The notes under the pieces were generated by a model. The model was not told the origin of the DNA. It saw only the letters and a program-made list of their open reading frames with translations, and ran no database searches. Position numbers and translations under genes: made by a program. A stretch of DNA of 42,660 nt from an uncultured Lachnospiraceae bacterium (GTDB lineage Bacteria > Bacillota > Clostridia > Lachnospirales > Lachnospiraceae), in the NCBI GenBank assembly GCA_947626715.1, contig CANQTG010000011.1:1-42660 (forward strand), written 5' to 3'. Position 1 is the first letter of the stretch; the number at the start of each line of letters is the position of its first letter. Of this stretch, positions 40,974 to 42,660 are shown piece after piece.

Positions 40974-41669
40974 CTACGCCAGAAATTCCCGCAGCAGCTC
41001 CTCCAGCTCCTCCTGCTCGTTCTCCGTCTTTCGCTCATAGCCCCTGCGCGCCTGCGTATCTTCGGCGGGCTCCGCCGCCGGAACGCTTTCCCTCTGCGCC
41101 TCTTTTCCCGCCTCCCTTTTTCGGATAAAGGGGCGCATTTCCTCTTCCTCCGCCACATGCAGGTGTTTGACATGGTGGTTTTCCAGATAATCGATCAGGT
41201 TCGTCCGTATCATTTCCCGTCTCGCCTTTGCGTCCACCAGAGAAGAAACGGAAAAGTATACATATAATCCAAAAAAACTGACTATATAATAGGGTAGGAG
41301 GTCTTTCAGCGTCCCTCCGTTTATAATATCCCGACAGACGCCGATCCCGGCGGAAAAGACCGCCAGCAGAACGAGCTGGCCCGACATATGCGCCAGATTC
41401 GTCAGGGAAATCCCCGCGAAGCGAAACTGATTCATGAACTTATCCACAAACGCGGATATGTTGACGTTCCCGCCGTTAAGCTCATAGCAGTTTGTAAATT
41501 TCAGTTTGCACTGCTTTAACAGCCGATTCTCCGTTACCGCCATATGATCCGTCTCCCGCAGGATCCGCTGATACGCCGCGCCGATCGCGATCTGGCAGAG
41601 GATCCCCAGCGCCAGCAGTACGAAAACGATCCCCATAAAGTAATGATTCCGTAAAAATTCCGCAAGCAT
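40974..41669 (-). CDS. Membrane protein of unknown function
   Basis: 231 residues. Helices at about 10-32, 95-115 and 123-145, with an N-terminal hydrophilic loop and a long charged C-terminal tail (from about 170, rich in Glu, Arg, Lys). The segment between helices (TNCYELNGGNVNISAFVDKFMN) carries a phrase reminiscent of a family common in Lachnospiraceae; I do not recognise a function. An extended -10 (TGCTATAAT, about 41693-41701) lies upstream, GGGAGG precedes the ATG. Divergent from murG. Confidence 0.65.
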   Translation of the reverse strand: MLAEFLRNHYFMGIVFVLLALGILCQIAIGAAYQRILRETDHMAVTENRLLKQCKLKFTNCYELNGGNVNISAFVDKFMNQFRFAGISLTNLAHMSGQLVLLAVFSAGIGVCRDIINGGTLKDLLPYYIVSFFGLYVYFSVSSLVDAKARREMIRTNLIDYLENHHVKHLHVAEEEEMRPFIRKREAGKEAQRESVPAAEPAEDTQARRGYERKTENEQEELEELLREFLA

Positions 41670-41786
41670 ACCGACACCTCCCTGTTTTTTCCATTATAGC
41701 ATTCCGCCTCTCGTTGCGGTTCATAAATCGTTTCACATATTTCGGCAAATTTTACGGAAACTCTGGAAAGAAAAAAAAAACTTTGC

Positions 41787-41827
41787 TATAATATCACCGA
41801 TTCTTTTACGGTTCCAAACGGTTTGGA
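41787..41827 (+). promoter_or_regulatory. murG promoter and leader palindrome
   Basis: TGCTATAAT extended -10 (TATAAT 41787-41792) with TGGAAA at 17 bases as a weak -35. The leader holds the palindrome TCCAAAC-G-GTTTGGA (41813-41827), whose right arm includes the first bases of the GGAGG ribosome site, so a hairpin could partly hide it. Confidence 0.6.
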
Positions 41828-41837
41828 GGTTTTCCAG

Positions 41838-42660
41838 ATGGCAAAAAACATCGTTTTGACCGGCGGAGGCACCGCGGGGCACGTTACGCCCAATATCGCC
41901 CTTCTTCCCGCGCTTTCAGAGGCCGGTTATCAGGTTCATTATATCGGTTCCCATAACGGGATCGAAAAGAGATTGATCGAAGATTACGGGATCCCCTACT
42001 ATGGGATCTCCACGGGAAAGCTGCGCCGGTATTTCGCGCTTCAGAATTTTACCGACCCGTTCCGTGTCGTAAAAGGGTACTATGAGGCGAGAAAAATCTT
42101 AAAGCAGCTCCGTCCGGCTATCCTGTTTTCAAAGGGCGGCTTCGTCTCCGTACCGGTCGTGCAGGCCGCGCATTCTCTCGGTATCCCGTATCTTATCCAT
42201 GAATCCGACATGACCCCGGGTCTGGCGAATAAGCTGTGTATGCGCTCGGCCAGCAAAATCTGCTGCAATTTCCCCGAGACCGTACAAATGCTGCCAACGG
42301 GAAAGGCCGTCTACACCGGCTCCCCGATACGCGCCGAGCTCTATCAGGGCAACCGTATCGCCGCTTTGGATCTGTGCGGCTTTACCGCGAACAAGCCCGT
42401 TATCATGGTCATCGGCGGCAGTCTCGGGGCCGCTTCCATCAACAAAACGGTACGGGAGGCGCTGCCGGAGCTCTTAAAGGATTTTCAGGTCGTTCATATC
42501 TGCGGGAAAGAAAAGGTCGATAATCTCATGCTGGATATAGACGGCTATAAGCAGTTTGAATATGTAAAATCAGAGCTGAAAGACCTGTTCGCGCTGGCGG
42601 ATATCGTCATATCGCGCGCCGGCGCCAATGCGATATGCGAGCTGCTGGCCCTGAAAAAGC
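41838..42660 (+). CDS. murG: UDP-GlcNAc:lipid I transferase MurG (partial, C-terminus outside window)
   Basis: Peripheral membrane enzyme that turns lipid I into lipid II. The first 274 residues are present: GGGTAGHVTPN (9-19; acceptor/diphosphate loop), SKGGFVSVPVV, HESDMTPGLANK, the second Gly-rich loop VIGGSLGAASIN, and the start of the UDP-GlcNAc site (SRAGANAICELLAL). GGAGG precedes the ATG. The gene runs off base 42660. It is not in a dcw cluster here: the upstream neighbour is a divergent membrane protein. Confidence 0.96.
   Translation, partial: MAKNIVLTGGGTAGHVTPNIALLPALSEAGYQVHYIGSHNGIEKRLIEDYGIPYYGISTGKLRRYFALQNFTDPFRVVKGYYEARKILKQLRPAILFSKGGFVSVPVVQAAHSLGIPYLIHESDMTPGLANKLCMRSASKICCNFPETVQMLPTGKAVYTGSPIRAELYQGNRIAALDLCGFTANKPVIMVIGGSLGAASINKTVREALPELLKDFQVVHICGKEKVDNLMLDIDGYKQFEYVKSELKDLFALADIVISRAGANAICELLALKK

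Noticed and set aside
1-42660. tRNA, rRNA, CRISPR array, insertion sequence or prophage
   Set aside because: All gaps are under about 170 bases, and none contains cloverleaf, repeat-spacer or transposase patterns.
1-42660. Apparent abundance of GATC sites
   Set aside because: I did not count it, and frequent ATC isoleucine codons after G-ending codons explain it; no claim made.

Overview
The window is a 42.7-kb stretch of chromosome from a spore-forming member of the Clostridia, most likely a Lachnospiraceae gut anaerobe. The evidence is the conserved sporulation/division block (yabP, yabQ, divIC, spoIIE beside tilS, hpt and ftsH), a CotS-like protein, rubrerythrin, a rubredoxin-fused glutamate synthase domain, an archaeal-type ProRS and strong AGGAGG ribosome sites. 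Coding density is high. No gap between genes exceeds about 170 bases, and I see no rRNA, tRNA, CRISPR array, insertion sequence or prophage. Two genes are cut by the window edges: ftsH on the left (C-terminus missing) and murG on the right (C-terminus missing).

Left third (1-17083, almost all minus strand): a housekeeping and sporulation region. Reading in the direction of transcription from about 16 kb: RluA-type pseudouridine synthase, AI-2E/YtvI-type membrane protein, proS, rubrerythrin, rubredoxin-GltB, cca, cotS-like, PEGA lipoprotein, mazG, hup, rqcP, yabP, yabQ, divIC, spoIIE, tilS, hpt, ftsH. Hairpin terminators follow hup and divIC. The spoIIE product lacks the usual multi-spanning membrane domain, and its promoter has the 21-bp spacer typical of Spo0A-activated promoters.

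Middle (16-20.8 kb): a small CBM9-like gene, a PerR/Fur regulator with a Fur/Per-type box in its own promoter, an OmpR-type two-component pair, and a luxS-mtnN operon. This operon detoxifies S-adenosylhomocysteine and makes the AI-2 precursor.

Right half (20.8-38.5 kb): a large hexuronate-catabolism locus, the most interesting part. One branch (uxaC, uxuB, uxuA) takes D-glucuronate through fructuronate and mannonate to 2-keto-3-deoxygluconate (KDG). The other takes unsaturated uronates, the products of polysaccharide lyases, through a KdgF-like cupin, an isomerase and a KduD/DhuD dehydrogenase to KDG. Two unrelated isomerases for the same step are present: a KduI and an RpiB-fold DhuI-like protein. 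KdgK and a KDPG aldolase fused to a VOC domain finish the route to pyruvate and glyceraldehyde-3-phosphate. Uptake candidates are a complete TRAP transporter (dctP-dctQ-dctM) and an MFS permease. Control is probably by a YesM/YesN-type two-component system encoded next to a second, membrane-anchored DctP-like binding protein that has no permease of its own, which suggests a three-part sensor. No polysaccharide lyase or unsaturated glucuronyl hydrolase is in the window.

Right edge (38.5-42.66 kb): a D-2-hydroxyacid dehydrogenase, pgi, an unknown membrane protein, and the start of murG on the opposite strand.
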